Positions 35,598-47,400 of a DNA stretch of 64,000 bases are shown here, piece by piece. The notes below the pieces were generated by a model that was not told where the DNA came from, ran no database searches, and was given only the letters and a program-made list of their open reading frames with translations. Source of the DNA: Tribonema minus (lineage: Eukaryota; Sar; Xanthophyceae; Tribonematales; Tribonemataceae); assembly GCA_017506865.1 (NCBI GenBank), contig JAFCMP010000540.1:186001-250000 (forward strand), written 5' to 3'. A program made the translations under genes and the position numbers. The first letter of the stretch is position 1. Every line of letters starts with the position of its first letter.

Positions 35598-38500
35598 TCA
35601 GCACATGATAGCCATGACACTTGGCCGCATGCACCTCCCTGACCTTTGTAGTGAGGACAGCAGCATCACGCCGCCCTTAAGGTGTGCTACTATTGCCGCC
35701 AGCAACAGGTCTGCTTGCTGAGCCACAATTGTTGTGTCAGCTGAGAGCAATTTCCTCCTCGGGCACTCCGCCAAGTCCTGCCTGCTGCAAGCTGCCCCGC
35801 TGCGGTGTGAGCAACCCACCAAGTCCGCAGTGAGCCGCCAACTGCGCACGTGAGCCCGATTGCTGGACACCACAACCTCCTCAGTGGCGACTGTCGCCCG
35901 AGCTCTAGCCTTCGATGCGTACACCGGTGTGCGCATCATTGCTCTCCGTGGCACCGTTTGTACTCCGCTACTGCCGCCGTCTTCCCCTGTCGCGTTAGGC
36001 TCCTTGTCCTCGAAGCCACGCGCCACCATATTACCATGCGCCTTCTGCCGCAAAACTGCGGTGTGCGCCATCGGCCGTACATCATTCTCCCCGCCGCGTG
36101 ACACAACCACATCGTGCGTCCTGACCTCGTCGCCACGCAGCACAGCACAGCTGTATGCCTTGCCTCCGCTGTTGCATATTGCAACGCAGCTGCCAACAGT
36201 GGGCGCCTCACACTCGCCGCTTGTATGCCCCGTATATCTGCCGTTGTTGCGTGCGGCTTCCTCTCCGGGGTCAATGCTGCGTGTCGTCATTGCTGTACGC
36301 CCTGCCATCGGACTATGCTGCGCAGGCACTAGTGCTGTGCATCGCGTAGAAGACGTGATCCCAGCTCTTGCAGTGCCTTGCTGTACGAGCACCATTGCCT
36401 TGCGTCGCACGGCCTCCGCCAACCGACATGCGCCAGCTGTAGTTGCCACTGCAACGAGCTGAACTGCCTCCATGTTGCACTCAACTGCCGAAGGGCTCTC
36501 GGCGATTGAGCGTTGCCCGTTGCTGGTGCTGATGGATACAGCTGCGCCACCTGCGCTGCTGTACACCAGTCCAGGAGCCGTGGCAAGCGCCATGTTACTG
36601 TTCGCCGTGAAACGATCATGGCTGTCGGGTGCTGCCGTCAAGGGTGCTAGGACGCCACAGATGCCTCCAACGCTTCCAAACGATGCAGAGCGTTCACTGC
36701 TGTGCCATGATGCAACACCTGTCCCTGTGTTGCTGGTGCTGCTGAGCAACCCAACAGTTCTGCATTCCGTGCAGCGTTGAACTGTCAGAGGCAATAGCAG
36801 CCGCTGCACCTTGCCGTTGAGCCTTGCATCGCTCAAGAGGCTGCCGTTGATGCGCGTTGCAGCAGGCGATTGCGTAGAGACGCCCATGCAGCAGGGACTG
36901 TTGCATATGCCTTGCTACAGATCCCTGGATCGAACGGCACAGAGGCGTCATCAATGCCACTAGTGGGCACAAGAGTGGCCTCCTCTGTTGTGGGCCCTGC
37001 AGCCATGTGCGTTGGTGTTGGTGAGCCTGTCCATTGCACTTTAGGACACAGTGCCTGATGAAAACAAGTGCCGCCTGCCAGAACAGAGCACTGCGAGGAG
37101 GAGCTGCCGCTGATGATTGTGCTGCGCTGGTGATGAGCGCTGCACAGGTTTTGACCGCAGCTGCTGCATTGCGGACGCTTGCTGTTGTTGTGGCAGGGCT
37201 GAGCGTTGCTGTTGCAGAGCCTTGTGTGCCTGATGCGGCAATAATTTGCCGGTCCGCAGACCGAGTTGTGCTGTCTGGCTGATGTCGAGGGCCGCCCTTG
37301 AGGTACCACCACTGTCTGAAACACATGCCGCCGTATCACCACCAGAATGACCAGCTGCCACCAACCATTGTTGCTGGCGCAGCAAGTGGCCACCATGATA
37401 GCCGATCGCATATGTAACAGTTGTACCTGCAGCCTCGTTTGACAGTTGTGGTCGCTGATACTGTAAGGCTGTACGCACCCGCTGCTGCAGCAAGAGGTCG
37501 CCGTTGCCACTGCCAGCCGATGCTGCAGTGTCATCACTGCCGAGTGGTGCTGTCTACCTGATGTCGAGGGCCGCCTTTGAGGTACCACCACTGTCTGAAA
37601 CACATGCCGCCGTATCACCACCAGAATGACCAGCTGCCACCAACCATTGTTGCTGGCGCAGCAAGTGGCCACTATGATAGCCGATCGCATATGTTGTACC
37701 TGCAGCCTCGTTTGACAGTTGTGGTCGCTGATCCTGTAAGGCTGTACGCACCCGCTGCTGCAGCAAGAGGTCGCCGTTGCCAGTGCCAGCTGATGCTGCA
37801 GTGTCATCACTGCCGAGTGGTGCTGTCTGGCTGATGTCGAGGGCCGCCCTTGAGGTACCACCACTGTCTGAAACACATGCCGCCGTATCACCACCAGAAT
37901 GACCAGCTGCCACCAACCATTGGTGCTGGCGTAGCAAGTGGCCATTATGATAGCCGATCGCATATGTTGTACCTGCAGCCTCGTTTGACAGTTGTGGTCG
38001 CTGATCCTGTAAGGCTGTACGCACCCGCTGCTGCAGCAAGAGGTCGCCGTTGCCAGTGCCAGCCGATGCTGCTGTGTCATCAATGCCGATTTCCCCCCCA
38101 CGCGAGAGCGAAGAAGAGAGCGTGCCAACACAGCAGCCAGGGCGGGAGGGCGGGTGGGGGCTAATGGCCTGCTGCTCAAGCACTGCGCCTGTGTGTAGAT
38201 CCTGCACTGCATTGCTCGCCGCCTCCAGCAGGAGAGTAGAGTACCCCCCCATTTGGCATTGCTCAACCCCCTTAGTCGGTCCTGAGCCCATGCCCATTGG
38301 CTGCATGGTACCATCATGACCCGCTACCACCTGTGCAGCATGAGAGCCCTGTCGACTGCTGGCATGGCCACCGACCAGGCCGAGTGTTGTTGTGTTCGCT
38401 GTGCTGCTGCTAGCGGTGCAAGACTGCGATACCAAGCTCTGTGCGCTGTAGAAGCTGCCGCATTGCCCAGCACCTGTGACACCTGAAGTCAGCGCAAAGC

Positions 38501-40659
38501 CGTGCGCAGTGCTGATGACACCACTGTCATGTGGACCGCCATCGAGAGGAACAGATAGCGGCACTGAGCTGTGGGTCCCAACACATCGTCACCTCCATCG
38601 ACAGCTGACTGTGCGAAGCCTTGTGTAGACAGAGGCCCTCAGCTACAAGTCCCGTCGCCATGACTGCCGCTGGCGCCAGCAGACTTTGTCAGGCCCTGAG
38701 CATTGCTGCCAGCACTCTTCATCGGCGGCTCCGAGCTCAGAGTCTGTGTGTGGCAGTCGCACCGTTCTGTGATACCATCAACGGCTGCACATGTGCACAC
38801 CTGAATGAGACGGCCATGTCCATCGAAAAGCGGCGCTGAGCCGTGCGCCGTATCGTGACGACCACTCCTATTGACGGCGGATTGTGCGGTACTGTCTGTA
38901 ATGCTGCCACCAGCAGGCGGTACTGTGAGGCTCCGTGTTGTGCTGATGGCGTCATGTCCACCACCATCGCCTGCCAACTGCATTGAGCCTTCCGTACCCG
39001 TGTCGCCCGCAGGCGGCAATGCTAAACCACGTACCCCGTCGCCATTGCCACCACCGGCGTCAGCATGCTGTGCAAAGCCGTGAGTACTGAACTGCTGCTT
39101 ATTCCCTTTGTCCGTGGCACCGAGCCCATGCTGGTGCCTGTGGCCGCGGCTGAGCCTCTCGCATTGCGCATGCGACCAGGTAGCCGCTTTGAACTGCAAG
39201 CCGTTCTGTCACCGTCAGCAATGCCGGCAGTTTGTGCCAAGCCCTGAGTCGGCACTGTGCTACTCTCATCGGTCCCAGTGAACTGCCCCACTTTCTCCCT
39301 GTGGACGCAAAGTTCTCCAGCAGCCCCTACGGCCACCGCCAAAACCTGTGCATTTTGCCCTAGACCGCCAGAAGGAGTCGTGGTACTGTGTGTTGCGTCG
39401 TGGCGACCATCAATCACGTTGGCAGGCTGCAAACAGCTCTGAGCGTTGTCGTCGACGCCGTTGACCAGGCTCAACGACGCTGGCCGTAGTGCCCTGCTGC
39501 AAGAACCCGTCAGCAGCTCTGAGCTCTGTGCATGGCCCCCGTGCTCGCCGATAGTCAGCGGTGTTGTGTCAGGGGCGCTGCCCCCGTGACCATCAGCAAC
39601 GTCTGTGCACTGTGTCAAGCCTGGAGCACCACCGCCATCAAGTGCGTTGGACAGCGTTGATAACTGCGCAGAACATGGTCGTCCACCTGCAGAACCTGAA
39701 AAATGCACCAGGCCCTGAGTATTGCTGCCATGTGTGTCCAGCAGCGGAGTTGATTGCTGAGTAGTGCCGCCAGGACGATCGAGCAGCGGCGCTGTGGGCA
39801 GAGCACTGCCGTCAAAGCCAAGACATAGTGGCACTGAGCTGCGTGTGTTGCTGCCATGCCTGCAAACAGCACCTGCAACCCTTGCTGAGCACTGTGCACC
39901 ACTGCCACAAGGTCCAGTCAGCAGCGCTGAGGCAGGTGTACTGCAGACAGAGACAGTAGCCGATAGTATGCAGCTGCATGCAGTGTTGCCATGCTTGTAA
40001 GCAGCGCCTGCACCCTTTGCAGAACACGGCTGAACGCTGACGTGACCACCACAGAGAGGCGCGGACGAGTGTGGTTTGCCACCACCGCTGCAAGCAGACT
40101 GTATGACGTTATCCGTTATGCTGTCACCCGACATTGGCTCAGCCGCCGTAGGTACTGTCGCTTCGTGTCCCAGGGCCTCGTCGTTGGGACTAGTACCGAC
40201 TCCTCCTACCCGCACACAGCCCTCGTTGTCGCTGCCAAACTCATCTGTCCGCAGCACTGAGCACTGTTCACAGCTGTTCTCGCCTCCGAAAGGACTCGTA
40301 GATGGAGCAGCCTAAGTGTCTTGTCCACTGCTGTGATGACCGGCAGACAGCTGAGTTGAGACGCCAGCGCTGCCATCATCGCTCCTGTCTGTCGACGTGA
40401 AGTCCGATAAGTTGCCGCCACAACGAGCCTCCGATGTTGAGCTCCAAGGGCAGTATCCATGCTGACCAGCGACTGTGGTGCCATGCTGAGGGGCATTGCT
40501 GCCATGACCACCAACAGTGTCCAAGACCTGCAAGGAGCTTTGAGCACTGCTGCGAAGAACAGGTGGCTTTGAGATCAGCTGCGTTGTCCTCTGTCCATGA
40601 CCGCCAGGTTGTGACGTTTGGTCGTTATAGTTGAGACTGTCCTTACTTGGGGGAGCCAT
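35598..40659 (-). pseudogene. Long degenerate repeat-rich ORF series
   Basis: Minus-strand frames 40659-40312, 40257-39022, 39199-38639, 38564-37554, 37493-37041 and 36887-35598 follow one another. Some breaks are single in-frame stops (40312-40314; 37554-37556), others are frame changes (near 39100 and 38600). The protein is Ser/Gly/Thr/Ala/His-rich with a loose repeat around GG-H-G-x-A-Q/T-x-S-S-P-L and contains a 91-93 residue tandem repeat. Its 5' end runs into the SINE-like repeat at 40609. No enzymatic motif is seen. It may be a decayed structural or gag-like protein; the in-phase repeat-unit lengths suggest past coding selection. Confidence 0.4.
37271..38089 (-). repeat. Three tandem repeats of ~273-279 bp
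   Basis: Copies start at 37271, 37550 and 37823 and are over 95% alike by eye. Unit lengths are 279 and 273 bp, both multiples of three; the first differs by a 6-bp in-frame insertion (two codons). Read on the minus strand each unit encodes about 91-93 residues including QRVRTALQDQRPQLSNEAAG and AAGHSGGDTAACVSDSGGTS. Confidence 0.9.
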
Positions 40660-41067
40660 TTGGTCTGTTGGGCTAGTATCAGGGCCAGTTTCAGTGCTTG
40701 TCTCTGTGCGCCCAGGTGGTCAATGCAACGCATTTCGACCTGTACGACAATGATTGTCGTACAGGTCGAAATGCGTTGCATTGACCACAATCATTGTCGT
40801 ACAGGTCGAAATGCGTTGCATTGACCACCTGGGCGCACACTCTTAGTCTCCAAGGCTCCCAGTACTGCTGTGATCAGAACAACTGAAACTCCCCAGGTCA
40901 CAAGTTCAGACCCTAACAGCGGGTCTTGAACTTGTTCCCTTTGGAACCTTAAGCCATTTCTAACTGCTGCATTCTGAACTCTTGAGTATCACCGGATGCC
41001 AGAAACTGCTCATCATGTACTGCGAAGTAATTCATTCGTGTAGAAAACATATATCAAACCGTGTCAA
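40609..41067 (+). mobile_element. SINE-like repeat, copy 1 (carries a foldback insertion)
   Basis: Begins TTGTGACGT and ends CGTGTCAA; aligns with 58000-58329 at high identity except for the inserted 40705-40839 element. Copy 2 is preceded by a tRNA-like sequence, suggesting a tRNA-headed SINE of which this copy is 5'-truncated. Confidence 0.65.
40705..40839. mobile_element. Foldback element with perfect 52-bp inverted repeats
   Basis: 40705-40756 is the exact reverse complement of 40788-40839, beginning TGTGCGCCCAGGTGGTCAAT. The short spacer is itself a partial extra copy of the arm, so the left half also folds on the middle with a one-base loop. The element is absent at the equivalent site of the second SINE-like copy (CTTGTCTCTCAGTC at about 58088), defining its ends; CTC flanks both sides as a possible 3-bp target duplication. 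Confidence 0.85.
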
Positions 41068-41442
41068 CTCCCCCTTCTCGAGTTTTCTCTGTCCCCAGAG
41101 AATCGTCAAGATCTTATGGGATCAACGTTAATCGCCACGGTGAGATACATGCACACTGTACATCTTCACTTCTACCCTCAACCTGCTGCGTCCCGTGAAA
41201 ACTTTCAACGTAGTGTGCGCCGTATACGTTTCATCACAATGATCACCTGGGTACTAGAATGGTATGCATCCGGTTAAAGCATCGTGCCACCTAGCGTACA
41301 AGCACTGTCTCAACAAACCACTGTTCGTCTTGAGGTGCAATGCAAATCTCATCTTCTCGTTTGTTCGAGTCTTCTACTGCTCTTCAATCTTCTATCTCTG
41401 TCACCTCATCGGTGCTAGTCATCTCGTGACCCCCTACGGTGG
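41068..41442. other. Stretch 3' of the gypsy element, no gene seen
   Basis: Should contain the 3' end or LTR of the minus-strand gypsy element, but no direct repeat of it was found beyond 54.9 kb in this window. Confidence 0.4.
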
Positions 41443-42443
41443 TCAGCAACAGATTCCAGCTCGACATGGGGCAGCCCTCGCCTCTTCTGCGGTCACCGCG
41501 GAGACGTAGTAGTCAGGCCGCAACCTCACAGTAGTCAGGCGGTTTGCGGGGTGACCATTGTACAACACGCGAAACGTAAACATGCTGGACCGGGGCAGGT
41601 GCTCCTTGAGCACGCCGCGGCTCCAACCAGTGACGTTCTTCACTCTCATGATCTGACCTACATAGGTCTCGCCAAAGTCCGCAGGGATCATGGGGCACAT
41701 CGCTTGCACCGTTGTGGGGGCAGCGGTGGTGACACCCAACTCTCGTGGACGCTGTTGGGTGGCCTCAGCAAGAGCAACTGCGCATTGCAACTGCCTCTTG
41801 GTGAAGTCCTCCCACTCGCCATCTTCGTATCTTACACGCCAATAGGGTGAGAGGTAGCCCGCGACTGAGCCCCACACACAGGTGATGTGCTGCGTCAGCG
41901 CCTCCCGATGCTCTCTCACAACTTCAGTGCCTCGGGGAAACAAGGCCAGCGCAGCTTCCTTGGTGGAAGCTGGGCGGCTCTCGTTAGGTACCCTCTGGCA
42001 TAGTCCGGCATGCCATGCTCATGCTTCAGCTCATACAGAGCGTGGAAGGTGTCGAGCGTCCAAGGCATCGCAACTTCAAGTGTTTCATCCTCCGTCTTCC
42101 ATGCACTCTTAGATCTATGTCGTGTGAGCCACCGGTAGTCCCACGTACCGTTGGGGTTGTACCGGCGGTCCACGAGACGCTCTAACCATTCATCTCTTGG
42201 CAGGCTCTTAAGCTCTTCTTCGGTGAGTAGTGCATAGGGCCGCTCCGTCTCCTGGACGTCGGACCTTAGGTAAAAGGGCTTCATGTTTGTGACATGCGCG
42301 CGGGTACGGCGGATGCGCCGACCCATCATGCAACACGAAAATGACAACCCAGACCCGCTGTGGTCCTCGCTCACGACCCACGGGCCCACATACTTCGGGT
42401 CCAGCTTCTTAGAGCGACCGGGCACAGGTGGCTGGCGGATCAT
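41443..42443 (-). pseudogene. Gypsy polyprotein tail: GPY/F, chromodomain-like and Tudor-like segments
   Basis: Frame 42443-41916 carries KKLDPKYVGPWVV (GPY/F module, integrase C-terminus), RAHVTNMKPFYLR, then EWLERLVDRRYNPNGTWDYR and W-L-T-R-H-R-S-K-S-A-W, the layout of a chromodomain (acidic-hydrophobic start, YxWL strand, SAW near the C-terminal helix). Frame 41943-41443 continues with YWRVRYEDGEWEDF, a Tudor/Agenet-like strand pair common in algal retroelement tails, and ends shortly before 41443. A frameshift near 41950 separates them. Chromodomains in such elements direct integration to marked chromatin. Confidence 0.6.
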
Positions 42444-42542
42444 GACAAGGTCCCTTCATGGCGCGCTTGACAGCCTCATTGACCTTGTCAATACGGCTTG
42501 CCTTGCGACCATATGCCTCGTCTATCACTTTCTGCGCCAACT

Positions 42543-43571
42543 TCAAGTTTGACAACGTGTGCTCAATCTCAGCGTGCAGGTCACCGCCATGTGTCTCATC
42601 AGTGAACGGCGCAAGGGCACTGACGGCTCGCGCCCGTACACGCAGAAGAAGGGGCTGAGCCCAGTGTCTTCTCGTGGGGTCGCCCTCAGCGCGTATTGCA
42701 CGGCCTCTATGCCCTCATGCCAATTCTTCTGGGTGGCGTTGACCCACATAGTCAATGCTGCCATGATCCTCTCATTCTGGCGCTCGGCCACACCATTGGC
42801 CTGTGGATGGTATGCGCTGGTATCCATCTTCTTGATTTTGAAGAGTTTACACAGGTCGCTCACCACTGCGTTCAAGAACTCTTTCCCTTGGTCTGAAACC
42901 AACTCCTGTATCATTGACCCTGACTCAAGGATCACCTTGTAGAGCAGTTTGGAAGTGGTGAGCATGTCTTTGTTCTTGATTGGCATGAGCCAACAGAACC
43001 CAGAACGCGCTTCAATCACTGTGAGTAGTCCGATGTGTCCTTCACTGGACGTCACCGAGGTCATAGTGATGTCAGTGCGCGCTCGCTGAAACATGCGAGT
43101 TGGCAGCGTCAACATCAACTTGGCCTTCCCAGTGGTCGCTTTCTTACGCTGCAGACATGCCATGCAGCTGGTGACGTAGGTGCGCATATCGTTACCCATC
43201 TGAGGCCAGTAAAAGCGCTCAAAGATGCGCAAGTGAGTAGCGCTAACTCCAGCGTGCCCTGCAGTGGCATCGTCATGCCCAAGCCTCATCACTAATGCGC
43301 GAAGCGCTGTTGGTACATACCATTGGCGCAGCACAGTCCCGCGTTTGGGATGGCTGGTGGCCAGGTGCACCAGCAGTCCGTCTTCCTCTAAGCAATACCA
43401 GTCCCTGTTCATCATCAAGTGCAGCGCTAGCTCGCCGTCCTGGGCCAAAGTCCCCTCTCTCAGCGGGCGCGCTATTGCCTGACTGAACGCGTCTCTCTGC
43501 TGTAGCTCTATGAAAGCCTCACGGCTGAGTGCTGCAGGCGTAAGGGGGTGTCCCTCAGCGCGCTGTGACAC
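42543..43571 (-). CDS. Ty3/gypsy integrase
   Basis: 342-residue frame. Zinc-binding HHCC module: H99, H106, C136 and C139 (with YWPQMGNDMRTYV between). Catalytic triad D167 (RTDITMTSV), D227 (LVSDQGKEF) and E263 (YHPQANGVAERQNE), with 35 residues between the second Asp and the Glu (DD35E). The last 20 or so residues are out of frame relative to the family; the authentic continuation is in another frame (ALAPFTDETHGGDLHAEI), so a frameshift lies near 42610 and another near 42460. Upstream the RNase H frame overlaps by 17 nt with a frame change. Catalytic residues are intact. Confidence 0.85.
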   Translation of the reverse strand: MSQRAEGHPLTPAALSREAFIELQQRDAFSQAIARPLREGTLAQDGELALHLMMNRDWYCLEEDGLLVHLATSHPKRGTVLRQWYVPTALRALVMRLGHDDATAGHAGVSATHLRIFERFYWPQMGNDMRTYVTSCMACLQRKKATTGKAKLMLTLPTRMFQRARTDITMTSVTSSEGHIGLLTVIEARSGFCWLMPIKNKDMLTTSKLLYKVILESGSMIQELVSDQGKEFLNAVVSDLCKLFKIKKMDTSAYHPQANGVAERQNERIMAALTMWVNATQKNWHEGIEAVQYALRATPREDTGLSPFFCVYGREPSVPLRRSLMRHMAVTCTLRLSTRCQT

Positions 43572-44480
43572 CAGTCCGCGGCTCTGCTCGGTGAGTGTAC
43601 GCTTGCGGCGCGGCTCGTAACAGCCTCAGACGACTCATCAGCGCGCGACGGAGGGATGGCGCCCCAGGCTGCTCAATGGTGCTGGCTGCAACTCGTGCCT
43701 TCTTTCGTGCTCTCTTTGCTGCCTTGCTAGGGGCAGGTGAGCCCCAATCGGCCTCTGCTGCCTCATCCATGCGTGCATTTGCATACATGTGAAGTGTAGC
43801 TGGACTGAAGAGCATGGACGCGGTCTCTCCATCCGTCCACGGACCCAGCTCTTCGTCTAGCTCATCTAGCATCTCATTTACTTGCGCGACTGTCATCTTG
43901 GCCAGTTTGGCAGCTAGACCGGTTTCGTCACCAGCTTGGCTCATGGCGAGTTCGTTGAGACTGAAGGGGTGCCCCCATTCAGTGCTCACAACGCGCCCCC
44001 TAAACGTGGCAATCTTGACAGCGCTAGCCTTCACCGTGGCGTGTGAGTCCGGCATGTCTTGGAACCGAACCCCTGAGGGTGGTGCCGCAAAACACGGTAT
44101 GGAGTCCGACCACTTTTCATCTGCTGGCTCATACTCTCGCGGTGCATCTAGCTCGCAGTGCTTTGGTAGCCTAGATGGTCCGTCGGCGTTAGAGTTCACA
44201 AGGCCGGGGCGATGTTGTACGGTAATGTCGTACTCCATCAACCTCATTGCCCACCGCATGAGCTTGCCGTTGTGATCTTGCAGCGTCAACAGCCATCGCA
44301 ATGCCGCTGCATCCGTCACTACCGTGGTAGGGTTACCCCACACGTAAGGTCGGAAATGGTTGAGCGATAGCACAACGGCTAAGCACTCTAGCGCCGTGGC
44401 GCCCACCTTCGCGTCTTGCATAGAGTTAACTTTTGATAAATAACCCACCACTACTTCCATTTCCTCCCTCCCATTTACTG
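43555..44480 (-). CDS. Ty3/gypsy RNase H and connection to integrase (5' truncated)
   Basis: The frame includes VVVGYLSKVNSMQDAKVGAT and ECLAVVLSLNHFRPYVWGNP, TVVTDAAALRWLLTL and HRPGLVNSNADGPSRL, the RNase H block that normally follows gypsy reverse transcriptase. The first recognisable residues are around REEMEVVVG (about 44470). Immediately upstream the frame no longer resembles RT, and the Fanzor-like exon occupies the DNA, so the RT is lost. A 150-residue tail rich in acidic and basic residues precedes integrase. Confidence 0.75.
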
Positions 44481-44489
44481 TGCGCCTGC

Positions 44490-47400
44490 GGCCTGCCGAA
44501 GGTGCAGCCTCTTTGCCGCACACGCTTCCATCCCGGCGGCCTGTGCTGCCGCCGAAATGGGGCCAGCTTTTCTGCCATCTTGGCAATGGCGGCCTGCTGC
44601 GCACGGAAGCGGCTGAACCTCTGATGCCGTCGTGCTGGGTTCAGCAGCTCTCCCCACATGGCATCTGCATGTTGCCCCCAAGTGGTGCAGTAGGCGCGCA
44701 GCACCTGCAATGATGCAGCCACCAGGACGGGCACCGTGTGTACACAGAGCGGAATGAGTGGGGGCTACCATTACAGTGGGGGCAGGGGTAGAGTCACGTG
44801 AGGGCCCACCGCATCAGATTGTAGAGGACATGCTATGTACCATTACAAAAGCCCCAAGGCTTCTCCCACTGTCAGAGCTCTGCTCAGCGACTCGCAATCA
44901 TCGGCGCTACACAACGGTCATACATCATGTGCACCAGGATTCAGGGAATGACAGGCGCTTGGTGTGATGTGCCATTGATCTTGAGACCCCCAATACTTCT
45001 CAATGACAGCAGCAAGGAACATATGAATGCACACATCACTCCAGACCTGCATTTCAAACTTGGATGCGCTGCTTCTGCTGTAACAGGCATGCGGCACTTG
45101 CTGAGTCGAAGACAAATACGGACACGTCCAACCGTCATGGTGTCATGTGCTCGCTCCCATTGTGCATCGAGATAGACAGCAGTGGGCCCTTGCGCACATT
45201 TGAACCAGTATAACACAAGGCAAGAGCATGCATGTATGCACACTCATGCAAGAGCCTGCGGTGCTGGCTCAAGACAACACAAGGCCCGGTGCTGCTGCAG
45301 TGCCCCGCAATTCTTACCTGATAGCGGCCCGTGCTCGTGTGCCTGTCCGCGAGCGCCGCGAGTGCATCACTGTACGCCTGGTTGGCCCCGCGGCGTTGCG
45401 CCTCCCCCTGCTCATTGCGGACAGACTGTGCCCATACGCGGTACTCCGCCCCTGACACCTCCTGCGCCGTTACGCCCTCGCCCTCTGGGGGCGGATTTGC
45501 TGCAAAATCCGCGGCGTTATCGCGCCTCCAGCGCTGGCCAAGGGCAGTGACCGCACTGAAAGCCAGCACCTGGCCCGGGTCCACCCCAGTCACCACGACA
45601 TGGTCCAGGGCGTGCAGCCGGTCCTGTGCAGCAGGGGTACCGCCTGCCACCGTAGCCGGCTCCGCCCCTATCTCCCTGTGCACACGCTGGAGGCGGAACA
45701 CCCCATTGGGGCCTTCAGCCACCTCCCCCTCCAGCACATCCCCCAGCTCCTCATTGATGTACCCAACCTGTGACAGAGGAGAATGCAATGAACATGAGTG
45801 GAGGGGGGGGGGGGGGGATCAGCAAGCTGTTGGGTGTACTATTGTCAGCCTGCCCATGAGGCGTACGCTATAGTATAGCACCATGACCATCGGCGCCCTC
45901 ACTTTTGGCATGCTGATGGCATGCTGGAGTCACAAAGGTGAGGCTACACAGCGTCTGCATGCAGTCGACATTGATTTTTCACATCATATCCAGACAGTGT
46001 CGGCACGCCATCGAGTCAGATTGCAGAATGGGACTTCATGGCGCAAGTATGACATACAATCAATACCACAGTGGCAATGTTCATGATCGGCAAGAAAGCT
46101 GTTGAATCAATTAATCAACCTATGATTGAATCAACGGACACGATAGTTGTGACGCGCGCCCCTCACCAGGTTGCATCTGCAACTGCAACATATGTTGTAG
46201 AACTCCGAGCAGCTCCGCCTAATGCAGCATTTAACATCGAGTCGGGTAGAAGTACCTGATTGATGAGCATTGCACAATGGATGATGATGACAGCAGACAC
46301 TTTCTCTTTCAACCAGACATTCCTACGAGCTATCAGGAGACAATGTGAATACAGTGCACCTGGTAGCCCCTCCGCGGCAGTTCGGTCAGGCCATGGGGGC
46401 CTTGGTGCGAGTCGTGGCTGGTGACCAGCAGAAGCTTGAGCTGGTGCCCATCGGTCATGAAGGTCCTGTCCACCAGCCACGGGGCCAGGACGCGGTACCC
46501 TGGTTGGCTGGCGCGCTCAATTGCCCGCATCACACCGCGCTCGCTCCGCGCATAGTGGTTGGTGCGCTGCCGCATGGTGGTGATGTTGGCTGCCTTCGCC
46601 CATGGCTGCATGAACTCAGCATACCACCAGGGACCCCGACCGGCCATCCGCGCAGCAAGACCTGGAAACAGCTCGCCCATGCCGCTGCTCATCGAGGGGC
46701 GGCGCATGACACAGTGACAACGAAAGCACAACATGGTGAGACACTGCGATGCGATGGATGCATACTAAAAGTATGCAAGCATGGAACGAACCAACCGGTT
46801 TGAGAGCATGTGACAATCTCAATCATCACATTTGCCTGTGACTGCCAGGTTTCAACATATGATGCTGACTCAGACAGCCGCTCAGTGATCACCATATCAC
46901 GCGTATTAGAGTGATGAGATCATGATTGTCGCACCAACAGTTGACAGAGTGACAGGTCAAGCGCGCTGATAGGACATCTGCAGTGTGCTACTACCAGCAG
47001 CTAAGCTAATAGGACATCTGTATGTAGTGTGCTACTACAGTACAGTACTAGTATGTAGGCTAAGCGTGCTCATCCTGTCCACAGGCGCTACGCAGCGATG
47101 CTATGCCTGCAGCCCTAGACACACATATGCACGCACGCGCTGTACCCCTGTGAACTTTGGTCAGTGAACTTCAAGCAACTTGAAGGGCGAAGGACCTGAG
47201 AACAACAGCTATGAGACAGATGCGGCAGCGTGTTGGCAACTCACGTGCGGTCGATGCGGATGAACGCCGGCTGGGGCTTGAAGCGGGGGAGGGGGGCAGT
47301 AAGCTTGGGAGGGACCGGCAGCAGGCCCCACACAGCGTCCCTGTTCTCGCGGCGCGCTGCGGCATCGTCAGGAAACTGCTCGAAAAGCCCCGACATCAGC

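Noticed and set aside
37271..38089. Candidate CRISPR-like array
   Set aside because: Units are 273-279 bp, contiguous and without short spacers, in a eukaryotic setting. They are ordinary tandem duplications.
36833..38317. 494-residue minus-strand ORF overlapping the tandem repeats
   Set aside because: It is the alternate frame of the repeat array (Cys/His-rich reading of the same units); the 38564-37041 frame fits the neighbouring low-complexity protein better. Neither is proven.
40575..40824. Two small ORFs across the foldback element
   Set aside because: Products of the inverted repeat itself; they start and stop within duplicated arms.
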